DNA of 64,000 bases from Pseudomonadota bacterium (GTDB lineage: Bacteria; Desulfobacterota; Desulfobulbia; Desulfobulbales; Desulfocapsaceae): assembly GCA_018820855.1 (NCBI GenBank), contig JAHJNL010000028.1, positions 62,001-126,000 of the forward strand, in the 5' to 3' direction. The notes beneath the pieces were generated by a model that was given only the letters and a program-made list of their open reading frames with translations, searched no databases and had not been told where the DNA came from. This document shows positions 38,936 to 49,662 of this stretch, in pieces; the stretch's first letter is position 1, and each line of letters opens with the position of its first letter. The position numbers and the translations under genes are program-made.

Positions 38936-39958
38936 ATGCCACTGGATTTTTTGTTTTTGTTGCTTTTTTCATTTTTTGTTAGCTGTGTGGGGACCTGGGG
39001 AATTAGAAAACTTGCTCTCCGGTACAGTCTGCTTGATGTGCCTAACCAGCGAAGTTCGCACAGTCTGCCCATACCACACGGGGGCGGGGTTGCCCTGCTG
39101 TTCAGCTTTTATCTGGCTGGAGGGTACCTCGTTTTCACCAGTACAATCAATATTCCTCATGTCCTCGGGTTGAGCGGGTGCGGGGTTGGTATCGCCATGG
39201 TCGGTCTTTTGGACGATTTTTTTCAGCTCTCTGCGGCCAAACGTTTCATTGTCCATTTTTGTTGTGCTTTTTTGGCGGTCAACTTTTTCATATCGAATGA
39301 CGCATTGTTCTTACCAGGAGGCTACGGAGTTCCTCTCCTTCTTGTTCGGCTCTTTCTCGTTGTTGGGCTGGTGTGGCTTTTGAACCTCTTTAATTTCATG
39401 GATGGAATTGACGGGCTTGCCGGTGCAGAGGCGATATCTGTAGCTTTGGGGGCAGGAGTCCTTCTCTTCTGCAGTGGGGAAAATGGAAATTATTTGTATC
39501 TACTCATGGTCCTGGCTGCCTCTGCCCTCGGATTCCTCATATGGAATTGGCCTCCAGCCAAGATATTCATGGGAGATGCCTGCAGCGGTTTTCTCGGTTT
39601 TTGTTTTGGCATACTTTGTCTCCTTACCACATCATCCACCGGGATGACTCTCTGGGCCTGGTTACTTCTTTTTGGTGCTTTTGTCGTAGATTCTACTGTT
39701 ACGCTGATGGTGCGTGTCTGGCGAGGTGAAAAATTTTATCAGGCGCACAGGAGTCATGCCTATCAGATCCTGGCCAGAAGGATGAGGTCGCATCTCAAGG
39801 TGACCCTCTGTTATATCGGAGTAAACTGGCTGTTTCTTTTTCCTCTGGCCTGTTTCTCAGTATATAGACCCGAGTATGGTCTGTTCTTGGTCATTTTTTC
39901 ATACTCACTTTTGACTATTCTTTGTATGGTCGTCGGAGCCGGGACGACGAACGACTGA
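38936..39958 (+). CDS. Polyprenyl-phosphate sugar-1-phosphate transferase, MraY/WecA/WbpL family
   Basis: VPNQRSSHSLPIPHGGGVALL; GLLDDFFQLSA; NLFNFMDGIDGLAGAEA; NWPPAKIFMGDACSGFLGF; HRSHAYQ. Confidence 0.92.
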   Translation: MPLDFLFLLLFSFFVSCVGTWGIRKLALRYSLLDVPNQRSSHSLPIPHGGGVALLFSFYLAGGYLVFTSTINIPHVLGLSGCGVGIAMVGLLDDFFQLSAAKRFIVHFCCAFLAVNFFISNDALFLPGGYGVPLLLVRLFLVVGLVWLLNLFNFMDGIDGLAGAEAISVALGAGVLLFCSGENGNYLYLLMVLAASALGFLIWNWPPAKIFMGDACSGFLGFCFGILCLLTTSSTGMTLWAWLLLFGAFVVDSTVTLMVRVWRGEKFYQAHRSHAYQILARRMRSHLKVTLCYIGVNWLFLFPLACFSVYRPEYGLFLVIFSYSLLTILCMVVGAGTTND

Positions 39959-40068
39959 TATTGAAAGAAAAAGTCGTTTCTAAGTAACCACTGATAAAGA
40001 ATAATGTGGCTGGTGGGAAAGACCATACGCTTTTTGCCTAGACATATTTAAAGAGTATTATCTTCGAT

Positions 40069-41907
40069 ATGACCAAAAAATTTCTTAAATCGTTTTTATT
40101 AAACAAGTGGTCTGCTATGATTCACGATCTTTTGTGGATCCCTTTGGCACTTGTGCTGTCTTACTGGCTACGATTTAACTTGGAATCTATACCCAGTCAA
40201 TTTCTCAATTCGTTGCTGCTGCTTGTTGTTATCGCCGTTCCTCTTCAGGGGATCCTTTTCTGGCATCTTGGTCTCTACAGGGGGTTGTGGCGGTTTGCAT
40301 CTATTCCTGATCTTGTCCGGATTATCAAGGCCTCATGTGTGGGGACCCTTCTTCTTGTCGGTAGCTGTGCTATTACCACCAGACTGGTGTGGGTACCGCG
40401 GTCCATTTTCTTTCTCTACCCACTTCTACTGACTACCGGTCTTTCTTTGTCCAGGATTTCTTACAGATGGTATAAAGATCATCACTTTACCCTTCGGGCC
40501 AGGACCGGGGTGCGTACTTTGATTGTCGGGGCTGGGCGGGCAGGAGAAATGCTTGCACGAGACTTGCAATATCGGGAGGAATATCAACCTGTTGCCTTTG
40601 TAGATGACAATGAGAAACTGCATAACAGGGAAATTCATGGACTTCCGGTAGTTGGAAGTATTGAAAACCTGGAGGAAATTGCGCGTGGCCTGGACGGAGA
40701 ACTGATTTTAATTGCCATTCCCTCTGCTGACAAGGCGCTTCTGCAGAAGATCGTTTCGCAATGTAATCGCGTTGAAATTCCTTATAAGACCTTGCCCTCG
40801 GTTTTCGAGATAGAAGAAGGACAGGTCAGTGTTGAAAAACTTCGGCCTGTCACGGTGGAAGATCTTTTAGGCAGAGAAGTGATAGAGATGAATTACACTG
40901 CCATTGCGGCCTATCTTGCCGGGAAGGTTGTGTTGGTAACAGGTGGTGGAGGATCGATCGGCTCTGAACTGTGTCGGCAGATTGCCGCTTTAGGACCGGT
41001 GCGACTCATCATTTTCGAAAACAGTGAGTTTAATCTCTATTCCATCGAACAGGAACTTCTTAATGATTTTCCGGAAATACCGATTGAAGTTATACTGGGT
41101 GATATAAAAGATACAGACCGGGTTGCCTGGGTATTCAGTAGTTTTTCTCCTCATGTCGTCTTTCATGCAGCCGCATATAAACATGTCCCCATGCTTGAAT
41201 CTAATCCGGCTGAAGCGGTTCGTAATAATGTTATGGGGACCAAGGTGGTCGCTGATGCTGCACACCGTTTTCATGCCGAACGGTTTGTGCTGATTTCAAC
41301 GGATAAGGCGGTGAACCCAACCAATATTATGGGGACCACTAAGCGAATCGGGGAGCTGTACTGCCAGAATTTTGATCAGTTTTCCAAGACACGATTTGTC
41401 ACTACCCGTTTTGGCAATGTTCTCGGATCTGCTGGTTCGGTAGTACCCCTTTTTAAAAAGCAGATTGAAAACGGTGGCCCAGTGACTGTTACTCACCCGG
41501 AAATAACACGATTTTTTATGACCATCCCTGAGTCCGTCAGTCTTATCCTTCAGGCAGGTTCCATGGGCAAGGGGGGGGAAATTTTTGTTCTGGATATGGG
41601 AGAACCTGTCCTGATTGATGACCTGGCAAAACAGATGATTCAGCTTTCGGGGCTGAAGGTCGGAGAGGATATACGAATCGTTTATATAGGCCTACGGCCC
41701 GGCGAGAAACTATTTGAAGAACTTTTGCATGAAAGCGAGGCCCTGCAGGATACCAGTCATGGTAAATTGTTTCTCGCTCGCAGTCGTCAGGTAGAGTGGC
41801 AGGTTTTGACACAACAGTTGGAACACCTCTATAAGGCAGCGGTTTCGAGAAATGTTCAAGAGATGACGGATATCATGCATGAGATTGTTCCAGAGTTTCG
41901 TCAATAA
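40069..41907 (+). CDS. Membrane-anchored nucleotide-sugar 4,6-dehydratase, WbpM/CapD/FlaA1 family
   Basis: N-terminal TM region; VLVTGGGGSIGSELCRQI; HAAAYKHVPMLESNPAEAVRNNV; STDKAVNPTNIMGTTKRIGE. Confidence 0.93.
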   Translation: MTKKFLKSFLLNKWSAMIHDLLWIPLALVLSYWLRFNLESIPSQFLNSLLLLVVIAVPLQGILFWHLGLYRGLWRFASIPDLVRIIKASCVGTLLLVGSCAITTRLVWVPRSIFFLYPLLLTTGLSLSRISYRWYKDHHFTLRARTGVRTLIVGAGRAGEMLARDLQYREEYQPVAFVDDNEKLHNREIHGLPVVGSIENLEEIARGLDGELILIAIPSADKALLQKIVSQCNRVEIPYKTLPSVFEIEEGQVSVEKLRPVTVEDLLGREVIEMNYTAIAAYLAGKVVLVTGGGGSIGSELCRQIAALGPVRLIIFENSEFNLYSIEQELLNDFPEIPIEVILGDIKDTDRVAWVFSSFSPHVVFHAAAYKHVPMLESNPAEAVRNNVMGTKVVADAAHRFHAERFVLISTDKAVNPTNIMGTTKRIGELYCQNFDQFSKTRFVTTRFGNVLGSAGSVVPLFKKQIENGGPVTVTHPEITRFFMTIPESVSLILQAGSMGKGGEIFVLDMGEPVLIDDLAKQMIQLSGLKVGEDIRIVYIGLRPGEKLFEELLHESEALQDTSHGKLFLARSRQVEWQVLTQQLEHLYKAAVSRNVQEMTDIMHEIVPEFRQ

Positions 41908-42216
41908 GGCGAATAGAGGAAGATCAGGTTATTAACTGAGGAGCAGACACGGCTCCTGCCGTGAAAGAGGGTTGCTGACAGTTGGGGCGTTGAAATAGAT
42001 CAGGGATGATTCTGTCACAGATAAATTCGCTCCTACAGTTGTGTTTCCCAGTATACCGAAAAATAGGGAGACAGATCTCCTTTCTTGCCAACCTGTTTTG
42101 ATTCCGCTATGGTATTCTGTCTTGTCCATGTCTATGGTACACAATTCATTTGAAAAAATAAGCCATCTTGCAACGGATGAGTTGTAGAATATGGCATTTT
42201 GTTAACGAGAGTTTGT

Positions 42217-43020
42217 ATGATTCATTCAGCGATGCGATTTTTTCGTCTATTGATTGGACAGAGGCAATTGATTCTGTCCATGGCCAAGAGGGAGGTAAGG
42301 AGTCGTCATATCGGTTCGTTACTCGGCTTTGTCTGGACATTTATCCAGCCGTTGGTCATGATAACGGTGTTCTGGTTTGTTTTCAGTGTCGGGTTTCGCT
42401 CAAAACCGATGGGCGACGTACCCTTTATTGTCTGGTTGACTGCAGGCATGGCACCGTGGTTTGCTTTTTCTGATATTGTCTTGGGATCCACTGGTGTTAT
42501 CATTGGGAATGCCAATCTTATCAAAAAAACATTGTTTCACTCCCAGATTCTGCCTGTGGTGAAAATTGTCTCTACCACAGTAAGCCATGCTGTCTTTCTT
42601 CTGTTACTTATCGGACTCATTCTTTTTCAAGGGTTGCCATTTTCCTTTTGGTTTTTTCAATTATTTTACTATTTTTTCGCAATGTGCGTTTTGGCACTGG
42701 GGATTAGCTGGATAGCCTCATCTGTTAATGTATTTGTCAGGGACGTCGGGCAGATCATGAAGGTCATCATTCAGGTGGGGTTCTGGGCAACACCTATTTT
42801 CTGGAACATTGGTATGATGCCTGAGCGTGTTCGGTTTTATCTGAAATTGAACCCCATGTACTATATTATCCAGGGATATAGGGAGTCCTTTATCACTTTT
42901 GTACCCTTTTGGCATCATCCTTTGTTGACTGTTTATTTCTGGAGCCTGGCACTGACCTTTTTGGTCCTCGGGGCTCTTGTGTTTCAGAAACTGAAACCTC
43001 AGTTTGCTGATGTTTTATAA
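42217..43020 (+). CDS. wzm: Polysaccharide ABC exporter permease, Wzm-like
   Basis: LILSMAKREVRSRHIGSLLGFVWTFIQPLVMI; VFVRDVGQIMKVIIQVGFWATPIFW. Confidence 0.9.
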   Translation: MIHSAMRFFRLLIGQRQLILSMAKREVRSRHIGSLLGFVWTFIQPLVMITVFWFVFSVGFRSKPMGDVPFIVWLTAGMAPWFAFSDIVLGSTGVIIGNANLIKKTLFHSQILPVVKIVSTTVSHAVFLLLLIGLILFQGLPFSFWFFQLFYYFFAMCVLALGISWIASSVNVFVRDVGQIMKVIIQVGFWATPIFWNIGMMPERVRFYLKLNPMYYIIQGYRESFITFVPFWHHPLLTVYFWSLALTFLVLGALVFQKLKPQFADVL

Positions 43021-43065
43021 GGAAAGTTTAGGTCCTGAAGAGAAATCGTAATAGCTAGAGTATGT

Positions 43066-44052
43066 ATGAAACTGGATAGTAGAATTTATGTGGCAGGACA
43101 CAGGGGGCTTGTTGGCTCGGCCATTATTCATGTCCTTGAGAAAAACGGATACACCAATCTTGTGCTGCGATCTCATAGAGAACTTGAGTTGACGGAACAG
43201 GATGCTGTTCGCTCCTTTTTTGAAACGGAAAAGCCGGAGTATGTCTTTATGGCAGCCGCCAAAGTTGGTGGGATTGGGGCTAATAGTGCTTATCCGGCTG
43301 AATTTATATATGATAATCTGGCGGTCCAACAAAACGTTATTCATCAGGCATGGAGAACAGGTGTTAAGCGTCTCCTTTTTCTCGGTTCTTCCTGTATTTA
43401 TCCACGAGATTGTCAACAGCCGATGAAGGAAGAGTATCTCCTTACCGGTCCTCTGGAAATAACAAATCGATCTTATGCTGTTGCCAAGATAGCAGGTATT
43501 GAAATGTGCAGTGCGTATAATAAACAATATGGGACGCGATATCTATCTGTAATGCCAACTAATTTGTTTGGTCCAAGAGATAATTACGACCTGGAAAATT
43601 CTCATGTCCTGCCAGCCCTGATTCGTAAAATGCATGAAGCGAAAATGCAGAAGGCCATGAAAGCAGTTGTTTGGGGGAGCGGGGCTCCTCGCAGGGAATT
43701 TCTGTATAGTGAAGATATGGCAGAAGCCTGTGTTTTTTTAATGAAGTTACCTGAAGATAAGTTTTCTGCATTACTCAACTCTTCTCCTGTAACGGCAAAC
43801 AATTCTCCTCCTCTTGTAAATATTGGTTGTGGAGAGGATATTACGATAAAAGAACTGGCAAATATGGTTCGGCAGATAATTGGATTTACCGGTGAAATCG
43901 AGTGGGATTTGACAAGACCGGATGGTACTCCCAGGAAATTGATGGATGTAGAAAAAATATTTTCATTAGGATGGCGTCCTCGAATATCTCTTATTGATGG
44001 CATTAAGAAAGCATACGCCGATTTCTTGAGGAATTATCCTGAAATCATCTGA
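43066..44052 (+). CDS. fcl: GDP-L-fucose synthase
   Basis: RIYVAGHRGLVGSAIIHVLEKNGY; FLGSSCIYPRDCQQPMKEEYLLTGPLE; GIEMCSAYNKQYGTRYLSVMPTNLFGPRDNY. Confidence 0.95.
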   Translation: MKLDSRIYVAGHRGLVGSAIIHVLEKNGYTNLVLRSHRELELTEQDAVRSFFETEKPEYVFMAAAKVGGIGANSAYPAEFIYDNLAVQQNVIHQAWRTGVKRLLFLGSSCIYPRDCQQPMKEEYLLTGPLEITNRSYAVAKIAGIEMCSAYNKQYGTRYLSVMPTNLFGPRDNYDLENSHVLPALIRKMHEAKMQKAMKAVVWGSGAPRREFLYSEDMAEACVFLMKLPEDKFSALLNSSPVTANNSPPLVNIGCGEDITIKELANMVRQIIGFTGEIEWDLTRPDGTPRKLMDVEKIFSLGWRPRISLIDGIKKAYADFLRNYPEII

Positions 44053-44064
44053 CCCTACTAACGA

Positions 44065-46512
44065 ATGAAAAGCTTTCGAGAAACGCAGACAGAGACAAAC
44101 ACAGGATGGGGGAGAAGTGTCTGGTTTGTCGGGATAGTTTTTTTGCTTTTAAATTGCTCAGCTAGATTGGGAGTTCTTTTTACCGGTAGTTCCTTTCTGA
44201 TCCAGGTCCTTGGCCTGTCTGGAATTGTACTGTGTTTGTTACCATTGTTTAAACCTTCATGGTTAAAAGCCAGCATTTTTTGTTTTGCCCTGACTTTTCC
44301 ATTGTATGGCTCTTTTTCATACAGCACGCATGCCTTTCTGTTTGAGTTGTATTTGAACTTTTTAGCTTTAACACTTTCCGTAACAGTATATAAAGCCGGT
44401 TCTTTCTCACGCGGTAGTGGATTGTTGCAGTGTATTCTTTTCCTGTATGGCATTTTGTCTTGTGCTTCGCTTTTGCTGTTACCGATTCAACAGATGGCCT
44501 GGCAATTACTTCTTTGGGACTGGAATATCTTTTGGAATGCTGTGTTTTTTGCAACACCAGAATTATCGCTCTATTCTGTTGCGGCATTGAACAGGCTTGT
44601 CCTTTATATTCTCTGTGCAATCTTGCTTTCCAGCTGCCAAGAAGCAAAGGAACTGTATCGTGCTTTTTTTGTAGGTTTACTTGTGGCTGCCTTTTGGGCT
44701 TCTGTAATAGGTATTCTGGATTATTATAAGTTTATTGATTTGCGCAGGTTTCGTGATGTCTTTGATGATGGGCTTCGCCTGCAGTCAGTATTTGCAAATC
44801 CGGGTTGGTTTGCAGAGTATCTGGCAGTCATCATTCCTTATATCTTGCTTGGATTTCTCAGTTCAGAGTTACAGAAAACAAACAAAATTTGTTTATTTGG
44901 GATCCTTATTGTCTGTGAAATCGCAATCATTTTGACCTACTCCCGTACTGGTTGGATTATTTATCCGTTTGTCCTTATTGTCTGCTGGTTTTTCTTTTAT
45001 GTTGCTACCCGGACAGACAGTGGCCGGTGTACTTGGAAGCAAGTTGGCAAGGTTTCTCTACAGGTCGTTATCTCAGTTCCCTTGACTATCTGTGTGAGCT
45101 ATTTTTTGATCTTTCATGTTTTTGATTTATTGAATTCTTCAGCATGTAAGGACAGCAACAAATTTGAACAGCGGATCAGCCAAATGAAAAACCCGGCTGC
45201 CAGGAAGGTCATTTGGGAAGAAAGTTTAGAGATGGTGAAAGAGAAACCCCTGTTTGGGTATGGCTATGAGAGTTTCAAGCTGCATAACACTATTTTAAAA
45301 AAGGTAACAAAAGAATGGGATACCCCGCATAATTTGTATTTGCAACTGCTTGTCAGTGGTGGTATCGCAGGTTTGATCCTTTGGGGTATTCTGATTTTTG
45401 CTACTCTTTACCTTCTCGTTGCTGATCTTATAAAAAATAAGACATATTTTAATATAGCGGTTATTTTATCCATAGTGGCATTTCATTTGTATGGACTTGC
45501 TCAGGCGATGCAATATATTCCCATGATATGGTTTTTGATATTCGTCAATATCGGATATGCAATGACCATAAATGGGAATGTGTTGCCTGACTGGTTTCGG
45601 AGAAAAGAGACTGCTTTTACCGGGATGTTAATACTGGTGGTTCTCATAGGTGTTATTTCCTATGCCTCTGATTTTGAGTCAAGGAAGCTTGCTGCGAAAG
45701 GAAATATGAAGATCTACTCGGCGGATCAGGAACAAAACAACTATTTAGGTTTTTATCCGAGTGAACGATGGAAAGAGCAGGGGATTTATCGGTGGACAGG
45801 TTCTTCCGCGATTATCAAACTTCCCCGCTCTGAATTGTTTGAGTTGACTTTCGTCTGTGGCGCACCTGATTTAGAAAACAATCCCCTTGTCTTGTCCGTT
45901 TATGAGGGGCCTAGGCAAATTGATGAGGTTACCTTTTTTCAGCAAGAATCTATAACAAAAAAATATTTTATTTCCCAGGCCAGGTCTGTGGATAAAAAAT
46001 TGTATTTTCAAGTTTCCAGAACATGGAACCTGAAAAAACTCGGTGTTGCCAATGATACAAGAAATCTTGGAGTAGCGATTAGTGAGATTAAAGTTATTGA
46101 GGAAATGCCGATTGATGGGGTTGGCTTTTATCATTGGGAAATGTGGCAGGGGAGCCCTTTGCCAGAAAAAAATGACGATTCTTTTCAATACAGATGGACT
46201 GGACGGGAAGCCGTTTTTAATCCTCAACAGTTAGATAGGGATAAGAGTTTATATTTCCGTGCAGGACAACCTGGATTACCGGATAAGCCCCTGTTTGTTC
46301 AAATATGGCAAAAAAAGAAAGTTATAAAGAGCTTGCAACTTGCAGATACGGAATGGCATCGTATTAGCTTACAAAATGTAAGTAATCTGTCTGAACCTTG
46401 TGTAATAACGGTTGCCAGAACTTGGGTTGCCAAAAAAACAGGAGTTGGTGAAGATAAACGTACTCTCGGTGTCGCTGTTGCAGGTTTAGCCAGGGGAGAT
46501 ATAGTAAGATAA
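44065..46512 (+). CDS. O-antigen ligase/polymerase-like membrane protein with two C-terminal tandem beta-rich domains
   Basis: FANPGWFAEYLAVIIPYIL; TYSRTGWIIYPFVLI; KPLFGYGYESFKLHN...DTPHNLYLQLLVSGGIAGLILWGILI (Wzy_C); duplicated C-terminal units ending SRTWNLKKLGVANDTRNLGVA and ARTWVAKKTGVGEDKRTLGVA. Confidence 0.85.
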   Translation: MKSFRETQTETNTGWGRSVWFVGIVFLLLNCSARLGVLFTGSSFLIQVLGLSGIVLCLLPLFKPSWLKASIFCFALTFPLYGSFSYSTHAFLFELYLNFLALTLSVTVYKAGSFSRGSGLLQCILFLYGILSCASLLLLPIQQMAWQLLLWDWNIFWNAVFFATPELSLYSVAALNRLVLYILCAILLSSCQEAKELYRAFFVGLLVAAFWASVIGILDYYKFIDLRRFRDVFDDGLRLQSVFANPGWFAEYLAVIIPYILLGFLSSELQKTNKICLFGILIVCEIAIILTYSRTGWIIYPFVLIVCWFFFYVATRTDSGRCTWKQVGKVSLQVVISVPLTICVSYFLIFHVFDLLNSSACKDSNKFEQRISQMKNPAARKVIWEESLEMVKEKPLFGYGYESFKLHNTILKKVTKEWDTPHNLYLQLLVSGGIAGLILWGILIFATLYLLVADLIKNKTYFNIAVILSIVAFHLYGLAQAMQYIPMIWFLIFVNIGYAMTINGNVLPDWFRRKETAFTGMLILVVLIGVISYASDFESRKLAAKGNMKIYSADQEQNNYLGFYPSERWKEQGIYRWTGSSAIIKLPRSELFELTFVCGAPDLENNPLVLSVYEGPRQIDEVTFFQQESITKKYFISQARSVDKKLYFQVSRTWNLKKLGVANDTRNLGVAISEIKVIEEMPIDGVGFYHWEMWQGSPLPEKNDDSFQYRWTGREAVFNPQQLDRDKSLYFRAGQPGLPDKPLFVQIWQKKKVIKSLQLADTEWHRISLQNVSNLSEPCVITVARTWVAKKTGVGEDKRTLGVAVAGLARGDIVR

Positions 46513-46696
46513 GAAGGATGTAAAAAAAACCAGACCTGATTTTTAGTGTCTTTGACCAGGGATGTGGTAAAGACGTTGACCTCAGCATAGCTTTCCTTTA
46601 AACTCACTAGTTTGTTTTTCGGTGTCTCTATAACATAACGTTTATTCAATTTTGGCATGATTGCTGTTGTGGCAGTCGTAACCAGGAGAATTTTTA

Positions 46697-47830
46697 ATGA
46701 AAAAAGCATTAATAACAGGTGTTACCGGGCAGGATGGAGCATATCTTGCGGAATTTTTGTTAAATAAAGGATACGAGGTACACGGTGTTAAACGTCGTAC
46801 TTCTCTTTTTAACACCGATAGAATTGACCATCTCTATCAAGGGCCACATGCAGAACGACGAAGGTTTATTCTGCACCACGGAGATATGACAGATTCAAGC
46901 AGTTTGATCCATATCCTCCAGGAAGTTCAGCCCGATGAGGTGTATAACCTGGCTGCTCAGTCTCATGTTGCCGTCTCTTTTGAGGAACCTGAGTACACGG
47001 CCAATTCCGATGCCCTTGGGGCCTTGAGGATACTGGAGGCGATCCGGACCATTGGTCTTGGTGAAAAAACAAGATACTATCAGGCATCTACCTCTGAGTT
47101 GTTTGGAAAGGTTCAGGAGACTCCTCAGACTGAGAAGACCCCTTTCTATCCCCGTTCCCCTTATGCCGTGGCTAAGCTCTATGCCTATTGGATTACGGTT
47201 AATTATCGAGAGGCATACGGCATTTATGCCTGTAATGGAATTCTCTTTAATCACGAATCTCCTGTTCGTGGGGAAACCTTTGTCACCAGGAAAATCACCC
47301 GGGCATTGAGCCGGATCGTGCTTGGTCTGAAAAAATGTGTCCATCTTGGAAATCTTGACGCCAAGCGTGACTGGGGCCATGCAAAAGACTATGTGGAAAT
47401 GCAATGGTTGATGCTTCAGCAGGAAAAACCGGAAGATTTTGTCATTGCTACCGGGAAGCAGTATTCTGTTCGTGATTTTGTCGATGCTGCAGCCGCAGAA
47501 CTGGGTATCCACCTCAAGTGGCAGGGAAGCGGGACAGAGGAACAAGGTATTGTTGACCACGTTGAGAGTTCAGCAGACAACGCGTTTGATGCCAGCGCTC
47601 ATGTAAAGCCAGGTGATATTGTTGTTCGGGTTGATCCTCGCTATTTCCGTCCAACAGAGGTGGAAACCTTGCTCGGAGATGCCACAATGGCCAAGGAGAA
47701 ACTGGGATGGGTACCGAAAATCAGTTTTAACGAGTTGGTTTCCGAGATGATACAGCATGATATGCAAGAGGCGCGCAGGGACGAGCTTTGTCAGAATGAA
47801 GGCTTCCGGATCAATTCCTACTATGAATAA
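46697..47830 (+). CDS. gmd: GDP-mannose 4,6-dehydratase
   Basis: [91 protein letters not shown]. Confidence 0.97.
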   Translation: MKKALITGVTGQDGAYLAEFLLNKGYEVHGVKRRTSLFNTDRIDHLYQGPHAERRRFILHHGDMTDSSSLIHILQEVQPDEVYNLAAQSHVAVSFEEPEYTANSDALGALRILEAIRTIGLGEKTRYYQASTSELFGKVQETPQTEKTPFYPRSPYAVAKLYAYWITVNYREAYGIYACNGILFNHESPVRGETFVTRKITRALSRIVLGLKKCVHLGNLDAKRDWGHAKDYVEMQWLMLQQEKPEDFVIATGKQYSVRDFVDAAAAELGIHLKWQGSGTEEQGIVDHVESSADNAFDASAHVKPGDIVVRVDPRYFRPTEVETLLGDATMAKEKLGWVPKISFNELVSEMIQHDMQEARRDELCQNEGFRINSYYE

Positions 47831-48791
47831 AAAAGCGCTTATTTTAGGGGTCTCTGGTCAGGACGGGGCCTATCTGGCCAAATTACTGCTGAACAAGGGC
47901 TATCGGGTAGTAGGGTCATCGCGTGATGCCCAGATGTCTTCCTTTGTGAACCTTGACCGCCTTGGCATAAAAAAAGAGGTCCAGGTCGAGTCAGTATCTT
48001 CCAATGATTTCCGCAGCGTACTGCAGGTACTGAAAAAAGTAGAGCCGGATGAGATTTATAACCTGGCTGGCCAGAGTTCTGTGGGGCTATCATTTAGTCA
48101 GCCCATGGAGACCTTTGAGAGTATCAGCATAGGGACACTTAATCTGTTGGAGGCTATCCGCATTATGGACATGCCTGTGCGCTTCTACAATGCCTGTTCC
48201 AGTGAATGCTTTGGCAACACCGATGGGAAACGTGCAAACGAGGAAACCCCCTTTCGGCCGCGCAGTCCATATGCGGTTGCAAAAGCAGCTGCTTTTTGGC
48301 AGATAGCCAACTATCGTGAGGCCTATGGCCTTTTTGCCTGTTCCGGACTGTTGTTTAATCATGAGTCACCACTCCGTCCGGAGCGGTTTGTTACTCAAAA
48401 AATAGTCCAGGAAGCCTGCCGGATCAAGGCTGGCCTGCAGGAGAAGATGAAGCTTGGCAATATTTCGGTTAAGCGTGACTGGGGATGGGCTCCTGAGTAT
48501 GTAGAAGCCATGTGGCTGATGCTGCAGCAGAAAGAGGCCAGCGATTTTATTGTTGCCACTGGACAAACCCACAGTCTGGAAGAAATGGTTGAAACCATTT
48601 TTTCTTCTTTGGGACTCAATTGGCAGGAGCATGTTGAATTGAACCCGGACCTGCTGCGGCCAACCGATATAAAGATTTCTCTTGCTGATCCTGGCAAGGC
48701 GGAAAGGGAGCTGGGCTGGAAGGCCAGGTATGGAATGAAAGAAGTGGCAAGGATGATGGTGGAAGAATGCCTGAAGAGTGTGTCAACATGA
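47823..48791 (+). CDS. GDP-mannose 4,6-dehydratase-like paralog (short-chain dehydrogenase)
   Basis: [80 protein letters not shown] 47823 preferred over 47757. Confidence 0.9.
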   Translation: MNKKALILGVSGQDGAYLAKLLLNKGYRVVGSSRDAQMSSFVNLDRLGIKKEVQVESVSSNDFRSVLQVLKKVEPDEIYNLAGQSSVGLSFSQPMETFESISIGTLNLLEAIRIMDMPVRFYNACSSECFGNTDGKRANEETPFRPRSPYAVAKAAAFWQIANYREAYGLFACSGLLFNHESPLRPERFVTQKIVQEACRIKAGLQEKMKLGNISVKRDWGWAPEYVEAMWLMLQQKEASDFIVATGQTHSLEEMVETIFSSLGLNWQEHVELNPDLLRPTDIKISLADPGKAERELGWKARYGMKEVARMMVEECLKSVST

Positions 48792-48858
48792 ACATGAAGT
48801 ACTCTTGCGGAGTTGTCTTTTCTGTAACCTCCCGCATTCAATACTTGTCCTTATAAAA

Positions 48859-49662
48859 ATGGGTGATTTTAAGGGTAGGCTTATTGCCCTGTACCACTAT
48901 AGAGGATTTGTGCTCAGTATGGTGGCAAGGGAATTCCGCAGCCGTTATATGGGGTCGCTCCTTGGCAGTATCTGGTCCATTCTGAATCCTCTGGCCATGA
49001 TTTTTATCTATACGGTGATTTTTTCACGGGTCATGCGGGCAAAACTGCCTGGGATTGATGATTCAATGGCCTATGGTCTTTTTGTTTGCGCGGGCCTGTT
49101 GCCCTGGATGTTTTTTGTTGAACTCCTAAGCCGTTTCCCTAATATCTTTATTGAACAGGCGGCGCTTCTCAAAAAAGTCAGTTTTCCCAGAATAACATTG
49201 CCTGTTATCGTTCTTTGTTCGGCGACGATTAATTTTTTGATAGTCTTCAGTCTCTTTCTCCTTTTCCTCTTGGTTACAGGCCGCTTTCCAGGTTGGGTGG
49301 TGTTGGGCTATATCCCACTGCTTGTTATCCAGCAGATGTTTGTAGTGGGCTTTGGCGTGATGCTTGGAAGCATAAATGTTTTTTTCCGTGATGTCGGCCA
49401 ATTTATTAATGTTATTATTCAGTTTTGGTTCTGGTTCACTCCCATTGTCTATGCTCTCACCATGGTGCCTGAAGAGGCTCAACGAATTCTTCCTTTAAAT
49501 CCAATGACCTCCTTTGTCTTGGCCTATCAAAAGATTATTCTGTATGGCACATGGCCTGATTTAATGCATTTTAAACTGCATTTTTTAGGGGCTTTCATTG
49601 CTTTGGTTGGCGGTTTTTTTGTGTTCCACCGGCTGGCAGATGAAATGGTGGATGAATTGTGA
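48859..49662 (+). CDS. wzm: Polysaccharide ABC exporter permease, Wzm-like
   Basis: LSMVAREFRSRYMGSLLGSIWSILNPLAMIFIYTVIFS; VFFRDVGQFINVIIQFWFWFTPIVY. ATG 48859 preferred. Confidence 0.92.
   Translation: MGDFKGRLIALYHYRGFVLSMVAREFRSRYMGSLLGSIWSILNPLAMIFIYTVIFSRVMRAKLPGIDDSMAYGLFVCAGLLPWMFFVELLSRFPNIFIEQAALLKKVSFPRITLPVIVLCSATINFLIVFSLFLLFLLVTGRFPGWVVLGYIPLLVIQQMFVVGFGVMLGSINVFFRDVGQFINVIIQFWFWFTPIVYALTMVPEEAQRILPLNPMTSFVLAYQKIILYGTWPDLMHFKLHFLGAFIALVGGFFVFHRLADEMVDEL

Noticed and set aside
41948-41963. CACGGC-TCCT-GCCGTG hairpin after the WbpM-like gene
   Set aside because: A short 6-bp stem with no downstream T-run; too weak to call a terminator.
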